In this document: piece by piece, positions 51,571-59,837 of the stretch
How the letters are laid out: each line of letters starts with the position of its first letter
Numbering within the stretch: position 1 is the stretch's first letter
Source of the DNA: CAYZJR01 sp964503045
GTDB lineage: Bacteria; Cyanobacteriota; Vampirovibrionia; Obscuribacterales; Obscuribacteraceae
NCBI GenBank assembly: GCA_964503045.1
Contig: CAZCZI010000006.1
Coordinates: 1 to 64,000, forward strand
Reading direction: 5' to 3'
Length of the DNA stretch: 64,000 nt
The notes under the pieces: generated by a model
The model's database searches: none
What the model was told of the DNA's origin: nothing
Seen by the model: the letters and a program-made list of their open reading frames with translations, nothing else
Made by a program: the position numbers and the translations under genes

Positions 51571-54500
51571 CCTTCTATTTCCAAGCACCTGACTTAGCTG
51601 AATTCCCGCGACGCTCGTACCGTCGCTTCCTCGAAGAGACGATTGGAAATCTCTTTGCGGAAATCTCGCCTATCACAAGTGAATACAGCACGCGTTTTGA
51701 AGTTTCGTTTGTCGGACAAGATGGAAAAGTACATTGGAGATTTGAAGACTACGCTCCCGATTCCGGTTATCCGCATTCAGCAGAACACGCCAGAAGAGCC
51801 AACATGACTCACGCAAAGAGACTTCTTATGGAAGTTTGGTTGCGCGACACTCACACCGGCGAACTGAGAAAGTCAACTACTTATATGGGCGATGTTCCGG
51901 TCATCACCGATCGCGGAACTTTCGTCATCAACGGCTCCGAGCGCGTCGTCCTCGGTCAGCTCGTCAGAGCCCCCGGCATCTACTTCTCGTCGTCCGGACC
52001 GACCAGCTACAAAGCTTTGATGCTTGCTGAGTTGGGCGCACCGATTACATTTGAATTGGAACTCGATCCATCCACCGGCAAAACCAGCCGCGCCAAGTGC
52101 CGCGTCAAACTGCCTAAGAGAAGCTGGGTGACCGCCACCACACTTCTCACCGCCATGGGTGTTGACGATCAAACAATCGAAAAGAGATTGGGCAGCTTGC
52201 TTACACGCAACCGCATCGACTGGAAACCAGTCAAAGTCACTGAAGCACTCGCTATGGTCGGCAGACTTTGGAAGCCGGACGGTGGCGGTGGCGCAGGTGG
52301 TGGCGCAGCAGCTTTGAAAGAACTCACCGACAAGCGCCGCTATTCACTCGGCAAACTCGGCCGCCGCCGCATCAACGCTAAGCTCGGCTTGGAAGAAATC
52401 ACACATCAACTTACAGCCAACGACCTTCTGGCAGCAATCGAATACATTCTCGGTTTGCCGCTCGATATCGGCACCATGGATAATGTCGACAGCTTGGAAA
52501 ACCGCCATCTCCGCGGCGTCGGCGAAACCATGACTCGCGCTTGCCGTCCGGCTCTCGGTCAGATGGTTCGTTCAGTCAGAACCAGATTGGAACTCAACGA
52601 AGAAGAAGAAATCGGCAGCCCCAATGATTTGATCGACACGCGTCCATTCTCGAACGCAATCACCAAGTATTTCTCCGGCAACCCGCTGGTTCAATACCTC
52701 GATCAACAAAACCCGCTCTCCGAGCTCTCTCACAGAAGAAGAATCACATCGTTCGGACCTGGCGGCATCGACCCCAACGCAGCGCCTGTTGAAATGCGCG
52801 ACGTGCATCCCAGCCAAATCGGCCGCGTGTGCTTGGTTGAATCTCCTGAAGGCAAAAACTGCGGTATGGTCTCGTATCTCGCGACCTATTGCCGCATCGA
52901 CGAAGACGGTTTCATGACCGTTCCTTATCGCAAAGTCAAAAATGGCATTCTCACCGATGACGTCCAATACTTGGCTCCCGGTGACGACAAGCGCTACACT
53001 CTTGCACCGCCCGACACCAAAGTTCAAGACGGCGCCATTGTTGGACCATTCGTTGCCGTACGCCGCGGCGAAAACTTCATCGAAGTAGCCCCTGAAGATG
53101 TAGACATGATCGGTATTGCACCGCAAGGCTTCATCTCCGTCGGATCAGGTCTGATTCCATTTCTCGAGCACGATGACGCAAACCGCGCCCTCATGGGTGG
53201 TGGCATGATGCGCCAAACGTTGCCTCTCATTCGCCCGGAACGTCCGCGCGTCGGCACCGGCATGGAAAAAATCGTTGCTCGTTCGTCCGGTCACTCTGTC
53301 GTCGCCCGCCGCGCCGGCACCGTAACCAAAGTTTCGGGCACCGACATCACCATCACGCAAGCTTCCGGCGAAGCCAGAAACTACAACCTCATTCGTTTCG
53401 ACCGCACAAACCAAAACACCATTCTCGACCAACGTCCTTCCGTCAAAGTCGGACAAAAAGTCGAAGCCGGTCAGATCATCGCCGATGGTCCTGGTATCGA
53501 TAATGGTGAACTGGCACTTGGTCGCAACCTTCTTATCGCCTTCATGCCATGGAACGGCTACAACTTCGAAGACGCGATTGTAGTGCGCGAAGGTCTCGTC
53601 AAAGACAACAAGCTGACCCACATCGAAATCGAAAAACATTCAATCGGCGTTCACCAAACATTGCGCGGTCCTGAAATTCTCACACCGGAATTGCCCAACG
53701 TTTCCGGCAAAGATCTCGAGCACTTGGACGAACGCGGCATCGCCAAAATCGGCAGCTACGTAAACCCAGGCGATATCCTCGTCTCCAAGCTGTCGCCGAA
53801 GGAAGCCCGCGCATTGTCAGCTGAAGAAGAACTCCTTCAAGCAGTGTTCGGAAAAGTTGCAGAAGAAATGGCAGACACCAGCTTGCGTGTACCGCACGGC
53901 TCCGGTGGTCGCGTCATCGACATTCGCATCTTCACCCCGGAAACAACACCTGAATTGAAAGCCGGCATCATCTGCGAAATCGAAGTATTGATCGCTCGTT
54001 TGTGCCCGGTCGAAGTCGGCGACAAACTGGCTGGACGTCACGGCAACAAAGGTATCGTTTCGATCATCGTTCCTGATTGCGACATGCCTTATCTTCCGGA
54101 TGGAACCCCAGTCGACCTGTGCCTCAACGCACTCGGCGTACCTAGCCGTATGAACGTCGGTCAAGTATTCGATACACAATTGGGATTCTATGCAAGCGTT
54201 CTCAATCGCTATTACAGAATTCACCAATTCGACGAATCACTCGCCAAAGATGCATCGTTCAACCTGGTCAACGAAGCACTTAAAGAAGTGCGCAAGCAGC
54301 CTGGTTTTGAATGGCTCGGCGAAAACGGCAAAGTGATGCTCACCGACGGCAAAACCGGCGAAGCATTCGATCGCCCAGTTCTCGTTGGTCGTCAGTACAT
54401 GCTCAAACTCAACCAGTTGGTGCTTCACAAGATCAACGCCCGTTCGGGTTTGGGCGGACCATACGCAGCAGTCACGCAACAGCCGGTCGGCGGAAAAGCC

Positions 54501-55394
54501 AACCACGGCGGACAGCGCATGGGCGAAATGGAAGTGTGGGCGATTCAAGCTTACGGCGGCGCCAACATTCTCCATGAAATGATGACCATCAAAGCAGACG
54601 ACATTCAAGGTCGCCATCAGTCTTATGCAGACATCGTTCAAGGCAACGAAATGACCACCGGTCAGCGCACCGCGGCTTTCGACGGTCTGTGCTGCGAACT
54701 GCGCGGTCTCGGTCTGGAAGTCACATTGGGCAAGATCGTCGACTCGTTCGAACCAATTGACGACAGATCTTGCACCAAGAAATCCACACCAATCATTCCT
54801 CAAACACTCGAAGAAAAATTCGAAGTTTCTTCAGTGGACACTTTGGAAGATCTGGATGGAACAAAGAGATTGGAAATCCCAGCCGGAGATTATGTGCCCA
54901 ATGTCAAACCAGCAGGCGTCCCACTCATTACATCAATCACCAATGGCAGAAACGGTTCGAGACCACGCATGGAAGTCTCGCAAGAGCCTCTCATCGACGA
55001 CCTGGCCGAAGGCGAAGAAGCAGTACAACAAGATGACAGCTTCCTCAATGCTTTCATCAACAGCACCACGTCGGACATGGTGTTCGGCACCAATCCAGAT
55101 GGCACTCCTTCAGTAACCATCATGCCGGCTGAAGACGGAGCCGAACCGGATATCGAAGACGATGAAATGTTCGACTTCCCGTCGCTTTCCGAACTCGAAG
55201 CACTAGCAGCGGAGTTGATGGAAGTATCGGTGAAAGAGAAAGCATTGAGAACACCGATTCCAACCGCAACGGCAACACCAATGCCATCGACACCGAAACC
55301 AACGATAACTGCACCAACGATAACTACACCAACTACACCAACGTTCACACCAGTAAATCAACCGACCACAGTAGATACAACAGGCGACAAATAA
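51567..55394 (+). CDS. RNA polymerase beta-subunit (RpoB) homologue with C-terminal tail, no rpoC neighbour
   Basis: 1275 residues; full-length beta core at about 7-1056. Recognisable: protrusion start DLAEFPRRSYRRFLEE, DRGTFVINGSERVVLGQLVRAPG (115-137), NPLSELSHRRRITSFGPGG (382-400), PFLEHDDANRALMG (531-544), the catalytic-centre lysines Lys820 and Lys828 in VGDKLAGRHGNKG, Arg861 in GVPSRMN, and TQQPVGGKANHGGQRMGEMEVWA (970-992). Deviations: Asn957 at the position of E. coli His1237 with a 2-residue insertion (INARSGLGGPY), and Val375, Thr394 and Phe396 at rifamycin-pocket positions Ser512, Ser531 and Leu533. A Gly/Ala-rich insert lies at 239-248. An acidic then Thr/Pro-rich tail covers 1060-1275. 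GGGAG lies 7 nt before the ATG, which overlaps the TPR stop. Genes typical of rpoB loci (rplJ, rplL, rpoC) are absent. A second, divergent beta subunit is favoured over the housekeeping one. Confidence 0.93.
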   Translation: MTFYFQAPDLAEFPRRSYRRFLEETIGNLFAEISPITSEYSTRFEVSFVGQDGKVHWRFEDYAPDSGYPHSAEHARRANMTHAKRLLMEVWLRDTHTGELRKSTTYMGDVPVITDRGTFVINGSERVVLGQLVRAPGIYFSSSGPTSYKALMLAELGAPITFELELDPSTGKTSRAKCRVKLPKRSWVTATTLLTAMGVDDQTIEKRLGSLLTRNRIDWKPVKVTEALAMVGRLWKPDGGGGAGGGAAALKELTDKRRYSLGKLGRRRINAKLGLEEITHQLTANDLLAAIEYILGLPLDIGTMDNVDSLENRHLRGVGETMTRACRPALGQMVRSVRTRLELNEEEEIGSPNDLIDTRPFSNAITKYFSGNPLVQYLDQQNPLSELSHRRRITSFGPGGIDPNAAPVEMRDVHPSQIGRVCLVESPEGKNCGMVSYLATYCRIDEDGFMTVPYRKVKNGILTDDVQYLAPGDDKRYTLAPPDTKVQDGAIVGPFVAVRRGENFIEVAPEDVDMIGIAPQGFISVGSGLIPFLEHDDANRALMGGGMMRQTLPLIRPERPRVGTGMEKIVARSSGHSVVARRAGTVTKVSGTDITITQASGEARNYNLIRFDRTNQNTILDQRPSVKVGQKVEAGQIIADGPGIDNGELALGRNLLIAFMPWNGYNFEDAIVVREGLVKDNKLTHIEIEKHSIGVHQTLRGPEILTPELPNVSGKDLEHLDERGIAKIGSYVNPGDILVSKLSPKEARALSAEEELLQAVFGKVAEEMADTSLRVPHGSGGRVIDIRIFTPETTPELKAGIICEIEVLIARLCPVEVGDKLAGRHGNKGIVSIIVPDCDMPYLPDGTPVDLCLNALGVPSRMNVGQVFDTQLGFYASVLNRYYRIHQFDESLAKDASFNLVNEALKEVRKQPGFEWLGENGKVMLTDGKTGEAFDRPVLVGRQYMLKLNQLVLHKINARSGLGGPYAAVTQQPVGGKANHGGQRMGEMEVWAIQAYGGANILHEMMTIKADDIQGRHQSYADIVQGNEMTTGQRTAAFDGLCCELRGLGLEVTLGKIVDSFEPIDDRSCTKKSTPIIPQTLEEKFEVSSVDTLEDLDGTKRLEIPAGDYVPNVKPAGVPLITSITNGRNGSRPRMEVSQEPLIDDLAEGEEAVQQDDSFLNAFINSTTSDMVFGTNPDGTPSVTIMPAEDGAEPDIEDDEMFDFPSLSELEALAAELMEVSVKEKALRTPIPTATATPMPSTPKPTITAPTITTPTTPTFTPVNQPTTVDTTGDK

Positions 55395-55458
55395 ACGGTC
55401 AATCGAACCTATATAAATGGAACGAGCGACCAACCAGATTCTAAACGGAGCAAATAAA

Positions 55459-56400
55459 ATGTCAGGTAAGAGCTTCAACATCATCAAAAAAACAATGCCT
55501 CTAGTAGCGGCAGTTCTTCTGATGACAGGACTTTGCGTCGGACAAGCCAACGCCCAGTTCGGAGCTCCGATGCCTCCTCCGATTGGTGATGGTGCATCGC
55601 CTGCGCCAGTCAACCCTGGTGATACCGGCGCATCGCCGGCAGTGCCTTCCGGTCAAGCCGACCCCACTCCCGGACATAACTTTCCAACGGGAGCTGGCCG
55701 CGATCGTTCCGTCATATATATCTACAAACAATCGCAAGGCGGAGCAATGGGAGTCAACCGCGGTGAGCGCATGGTCATGACTATTCGCCCAGACACGCTT
55801 CCCCAAGATGCTTACGATCAAATCGCCGGTATCCTCGGCGTCAACGGAATGTCTGGTGAGCAAGCAATCGCAGCCACAGCTACCGATGCTCAGTTGGAAC
55901 AGATCAGCGAAGCACTCGCACCATATCCGCAGGCTCAAAACAATGGCGGTCGCAAAGTCATCAACTCCGATTCGCCCAATGCAGCTTATCCAAAGGCCAA
56001 CCATGAAAGCATATACGCTTTCGATGGACCGCTTCCGACCGTTCAAACATTTTGCCGCTATCTGGTCATCCTCGGCGTCGTAGCCGCCACCATCTGGATG
56101 TCGATTGCAGCCTACTCAGTGGTAATGGGTCATCCCTATGGTGGCGCCCGTGTATTCGGAGCTGCAGCTGGACTGATGATGCTGCTTTGTGGATACACCA
56201 TCTGGAAGATCGTTCAGATGAACACCTTCGACGCCAACAGCGCAGACAACGCAACTCCAACCAACCGCACACAAACAGCACAAGTGCAAGATGCCTTCAT
56301 GACTCGTCCCAATGTTCCCGGTATTCCTGGCGGAGGCGGCGGAGCCCCACCGAGATCGGGCATTCCAGTGATTCCGTTCGGTAATTCCGGCAACCCGTAA
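55459..56400 (+). CDS. Secreted two-TM protein, VirB2/TrbC-like C-terminus
   Basis: 313 residues from the ATG with GGAG 9 nt upstream. A signal peptide (about 1-33, ending ANAQFG) is followed by a Pro/Gly-rich segment, an alpha/beta region around GRDRSVIYIYKQSQGG...RGERMVMTIRPDTLP, and two TM helices (about 205-255: YLVILGVVAATIWMSIAAYSVV and ARVFGAAAGLMMLLCGYTIWKIV) separated by GHPYGG. The C-terminus is Gly/Pro-rich. The short loop between paired helices after a cleaved leader resembles VirB2/TrbC pilins of type IV secretion systems; the similarity is by eye and the protein is much longer than a pilin. It starts 64 bp after the RpoB-like gene. Confidence 0.78.
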   Translation: MSGKSFNIIKKTMPLVAAVLLMTGLCVGQANAQFGAPMPPPIGDGASPAPVNPGDTGASPAVPSGQADPTPGHNFPTGAGRDRSVIYIYKQSQGGAMGVNRGERMVMTIRPDTLPQDAYDQIAGILGVNGMSGEQAIAATATDAQLEQISEALAPYPQAQNNGGRKVINSDSPNAAYPKANHESIYAFDGPLPTVQTFCRYLVILGVVAATIWMSIAAYSVVMGHPYGGARVFGAAAGLMMLLCGYTIWKIVQMNTFDANSADNATPTNRTQTAQVQDAFMTRPNVPGIPGGGGGAPPRSGIPVIPFGNSGNP

Positions 56401-56536
56401 GATCACGTAAACCCTCGTAGAATCCCACACCGAGCCGTAAAAACACCAAAGACAAAACGAACAAAAGAAGAGATTCTACACAAGGGACAAAAGGTCCCAA
56501 CTAAAAAGGAAGTAAAGATACAAGGTTTTTTGAGAC

Positions 56537-57244
56537 ATGTTGAAAATGGCAACAACGAGCATAAAGATTTCGGCAATAGCCGCAGCAGCAGTGTGCGTAA
56601 CTCAAACTAGCGCCATAGCTAATCCGCGCGGCATGGATCACTTTGCCACCAACTCGAATGTTGCACCTCAAAAACCGGCATATCAAGTACCGAAAACTCC
56701 AGATCAAGAAAATCGCAACCTCGGCAAAGGCTCTGGCGCGATGTTCTCAGATCAATCCCCTGCGCTTCGTTTCTTCGAAGCCATGGACCAGGAAATCGTC
56801 ATTCTTTCTCCAACCAAGACAGAAAGAATCAAACTATCACAACGCTTCAACCAAGAAGCAGAACGAGTTCAAGAGTGGATTCGCATCGCTGGAAAAATCA
56901 AAAACCAATACAAACTACTGTCGAAGAATTTGAAAGCCATGACCGTTCCACCAGGTGCCGCTGATATCAAAGAGTACCGAGATCTGACAGCCGAATGGTA
57001 CAGCGACGCAGCAGATGTATACGGAGACCTCATCAAACCGAGACCGCCAGCAAGAACAATGGACGAACTGGAAGAAGGTCTGAAGCAAATCGAAAACAGA
57101 GCACGAGGACTTCAATCAAACCGCAAAACATTGGTAGCGATGGACCGAGACCTTCGAAGAGAGTACAGAGTGCACGCCAACCAATTCCACGATCCACTCC
57201 GTCAATACGTAATGGGTCAAGATGCCAAAAAGCTAGGTCAATAA
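56537..57244 (+). CDS. Secreted helical protein of unknown function
   Basis: 235 residues. Signal peptide (ISAIAAAAVCVTQTSAIA) ending near residue 28, then a polar, largely helical protein with many charged residues, including TERIKLSQRFNQEAERVQEWIRIAGKI and MDELEEGLKQIENRARGLQSN. No known family. ATG 56537 and the in-frame ATG three codons later are both possible; neither has a close ribosome-binding site. Third exported product in the cluster around the RpoB-like gene. Confidence 0.75.
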   Translation: MLKMATTSIKISAIAAAAVCVTQTSAIANPRGMDHFATNSNVAPQKPAYQVPKTPDQENRNLGKGSGAMFSDQSPALRFFEAMDQEIVILSPTKTERIKLSQRFNQEAERVQEWIRIAGKIKNQYKLLSKNLKAMTVPPGAADIKEYRDLTAEWYSDAADVYGDLIKPRPPARTMDELEEGLKQIENRARGLQSNRKTLVAMDRDLRREYRVHANQFHDPLRQYVMGQDAKKLGQ

Positions 57245-57361
57245 CCCAATCGACTCAGCCCCCGACGGACCCAGACCAAACCCAAATTCAAAAGTTTTCA
57301 CCACACACCCAATATCCGAAACCCGACAATCCGACTACACCCCCGAGCGAGGAACACCCCG

Positions 57362-58150
57362 ATGGCAATACAACTCAATGACAGAGACCATCTCATCTTC
57401 AAACTGATAGATGAGCATCAGGTCCTTCTGGAAAAACATATTTCGTGGTTCATCGCCGGCGATGACAAGCCTGTTTTGATTCGCGACCGTCTACGCAAAC
57501 TCTTTTATCTCGACTACCTGCTTTGTCACAGGCATGCATCCAAGTTGCCCTGGTGGACAACACCCACCAAGCCGCTCGTATACATTCTCTCGCCGATGGC
57601 TAAGACCGTATCCGGTGCCACCCAAGACGAAGTCGACAGGTTCGAAAGCGAATTCCAACGCCACCATCTCGAAGTGGCAAACCTGCGCATGTTGTTCCAC
57701 GTCGCGCAAAAAGACACCATGGTCTCGTCGTTCACATGGACGACTTGCAACGGCGATCTCAAAGAGACCGGACTCGATGCAATGGTCACCTTCGTGTGCA
57801 AGGGCGTAACCCACAAAGTCGGCATCATCAACAATCCGACAATCAATGATGCGCAATGCGCCAAACTCGAAGCCGCGATCAAAGATCATGGCATCAACAA
57901 AGTTTGGATCGTCAGCCGCGACGAAGCTGCACAAAAAGCAGTTCAGCAAGCGGTCACCAGCCGCGCCGCCTTGGTCGCGCACTGCTGCTTCGCCACTCAC
58001 CATGAACTCTACAGAGATGGCGTAGTGAAAACCACGTGGCAGACTTGCGGTCAGACAGAAGTCGGCATGTTCAATGTCGAGCCAATCCAAGCAGACATTG
58101 CCGCCGTATGGAGCGGTAATCTCTCGGTAGCTCAAGCCATCTCTGCATAA
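57362..58150 (+). CDS. Replication-relaxation-like winged-helix protein
   Basis: 262 residues. The N-terminal winged helix (about 5-75: LNDRDHLIFKLIDEHQVLLEKHISWFI...VLIRDRLRKLFYLDYL) followed by an alpha/beta domain with HHLEVANLRMLFH and a conserved-looking Asp in LDAMVTFVCKG matches the layout of the Replic_Relax family on plasmids and integrative elements. The match is from memory of the pattern and is weaker in the second half. GAGGAA lies 8 nt before the ATG. It is the last gene before a terminator, closing the cluster. Confidence 0.65.
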   Translation: MAIQLNDRDHLIFKLIDEHQVLLEKHISWFIAGDDKPVLIRDRLRKLFYLDYLLCHRHASKLPWWTTPTKPLVYILSPMAKTVSGATQDEVDRFESEFQRHHLEVANLRMLFHVAQKDTMVSSFTWTTCNGDLKETGLDAMVTFVCKGVTHKVGIINNPTINDAQCAKLEAAIKDHGINKVWIVSRDEAAQKAVQQAVTSRAALVAHCCFATHHELYRDGVVKTTWQTCGQTEVGMFNVEPIQADIAAVWSGNLSVAQAISA

Positions 58151-58242
58151 GAGAACGGTTTGACTTAGGTCGACAATATCGGAGGTCGACCAAGCTCTGG
58201 CAGGCGGAACGCCACGGGTAACAAATCAATCGGGTATTAGAG

Positions 58243-58280
58243 AGGATCGGCAATTCGGAGCCGGTCCTTTCTGTTTCTAC
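58243..58280 (+). terminator. Intrinsic terminator closing the RpoB-like cluster
   Basis: AGGATCGGC (58243-58251) pairs with GCCGGTCCT (58260-58268), 9 bp with one G-U pair and an 8-nt loop, followed by TTCTGTTTCT. It begins 93 bp after the stop at 58150. Confidence 0.68.
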
Positions 58281-58375
58281 CAGCGTACAATGACCTGGCG
58301 GCTACACGCACACGGCAATGCGATTGAATTGTACAATACATCGAGATCGGCAGTCGCACAAAGCAATCACATCAA

Positions 58376-58891
58376 ATGAAATCAACTCAAATCATTGTAG
58401 GTTTAATTGTCATCTGTATGCTTTGGCTGTTCACTGAGGTTCAGCTTCAAGCAAAGCCAGTCGGACCATTCACCCTGGAAGACGCCGCATCCATCGGTGA
58501 CCTCATCGTCGTCGCCTCCTACCAGAGCCACGAGGAGCCGAAGGCTGGCACTGCCCCCGGTGACCTGTACATGGGCGGACTGCTGTCACATTTCAAAGTA
58601 GAACAAGTACTTCGTCCAATCAAGAAGTCACAGGATAAGGACGTTCCCAAAGATCTCAAACTCAATTACTGCTTCCATGATTGGTCGCCGTGCATGCCGG
58701 ATCAATCGTTCAAATTCTCAGAAGATAAAATGCCCAAGAAAGGTAGCAAGTGGATTTTGTTTCTAATGCCGTTGGAAAACCCAGAAACCAAAGTCTTTCG
58801 AACATATCGCGGTGACCGGGGAATGTTGCCGGCCACCGACGACAATTTGAAGAAAGTGAAGGCGTTAGTTAATACTCCCCATGGCCTTTAA
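58376..58891 (+). CDS. Small exported protein of unknown function
   Basis: 171 residues with a signal peptide or anchor (IIVGLIVICMLWLFTEVQLQA) and a compact mature domain: EDAASIGDLIVVASYQSHEE, a central beta-rich part with two Cys (NYCFHDWSPCMP) that could form a disulfide, and GSKWILFLMPLENPE. No family recognised; similar short exported proteins often bind ligands through a beta-barrel. The 3' end overlaps the convergent EF-hand gene by 27 bp. Confidence 0.7.
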   Translation: MKSTQIIVGLIVICMLWLFTEVQLQAKPVGPFTLEDAASIGDLIVVASYQSHEEPKAGTAPGDLYMGGLLSHFKVEQVLRPIKKSQDKDVPKDLKLNYCFHDWSPCMPDQSFKFSEDKMPKKGSKWILFLMPLENPETKVFRTYRGDRGMLPATDDNLKKVKALVNTPHGL

Positions 58892-59692
58892 TGGTTTTGG
58901 ATTCAACGGCGGCAAATCACGTGGCGTTTCCGGCTTCGGACCGGGCTCAAATACTCCATCAAGCGAATCTCTCCGTGGTTGCGGCTTGACTCTGATTTTC
59001 TGACGAACCAGTGTCGTTTTGGTCATATCCTCATCCATCTGGCTCGCATCTGGAAGACCGCCTAAACGTTGAGTAGCAAACATCTTCATGTCAGCGAGCG
59101 TCACGCCTTGTTGATCCGGATGATTTTGTTTGGCCAACGCCTCGACTTGGTTGTAGTTCAAAAGCATGTAGCCAAGCATGTCTCTGTCTTTGGAGGTCAA
59201 ATTGTCCGCTTCCAAAGCATGTTCGATTTGAGAGTAATTGACAGTGCTATCCAACTGTCCACCGATCTTTTTGAATGCAGAATCAGCAGCGCCTTTTTGC
59301 AGATCGCTCAACATCGTTTCTTCCTTTTTGATCTCATCATGCTTGAATCTGAAGGAAGCCAGGTCACTCATTCTCAATTGTTGATCGTCTGCTGAAAGTC
59401 CATTGAAGTTGTCGCGAAGAGTCTTCGCAACTTTTGCTGCATCCTTGTCGCCACGTGCAGTCAATACAGAGACCGCCTTGTCGAGTTCTTCACGGCTGAT
59501 TCCACCGCTTCCATCAAGGTCAAGCTCATTGAAATTGGATTCCGCTATTCCAGTTAGATCCAGTTTCGAAGTTACCTTTTTAGTACTAGTGCGATACTTT
59601 GGTTCAATATCCTGTCTCAAAAGTTCGGCAATTTGATCGGCGCTGGAGCCGGCTTGATGATTGTTCTGCTTTTCGAAGCCATGGTCAGTCAT
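58865..59692 (-). CDS. EF-hand protein
   Basis: 275 residues from the ATG with GAGGAC 8 nt upstream; 13 more codons are open upstream. One canonical calcium-binding loop, DLDGSGGISREE, lies at about residues 57-68 within SNFNELDLDGSGGISREELDKAVSVL. A second helix pair near 85-115 (AAKVAKTLRDNFNGLSADDQQLRM) looks like a degenerate partner. The rest is helical, with a Pro/Arg-rich tail. No signal peptide. It probably acts as a calcium-responsive cytoplasmic or non-classically exported protein. Unknown partner; it overlaps the convergent gene at 58376-58891. Confidence 0.82.
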   Translation of the reverse strand: MTDHGFEKQNNHQAGSSADQIAELLRQDIEPKYRTSTKKVTSKLDLTGIAESNFNELDLDGSGGISREELDKAVSVLTARGDKDAAKVAKTLRDNFNGLSADDQQLRMSDLASFRFKHDEIKKEETMLSDLQKGAADSAFKKIGGQLDSTVNYSQIEHALEADNLTSKDRDMLGYMLLNYNQVEALAKQNHPDQQGVTLADMKMFATQRLGGLPDASQMDEDMTKTTLVRQKIRVKPQPRRDSLDGVFEPGPKPETPRDLPPLNPKPLKAMGSIN

Positions 59693-59837
59693 TGAATGTT
59701 GTCCTCGCGTTTGCATCGGGTAAGTGTGCAAAGCTTACGTAGCCGACCTGAAATCGAGTTGAAGTAGGGTGCAAAGCCGCACGGTTCTGCTTTGGCTTGC
59801 GGAACAGGAGTTCCCTTTTGCGCTTACGGAACGCAAG

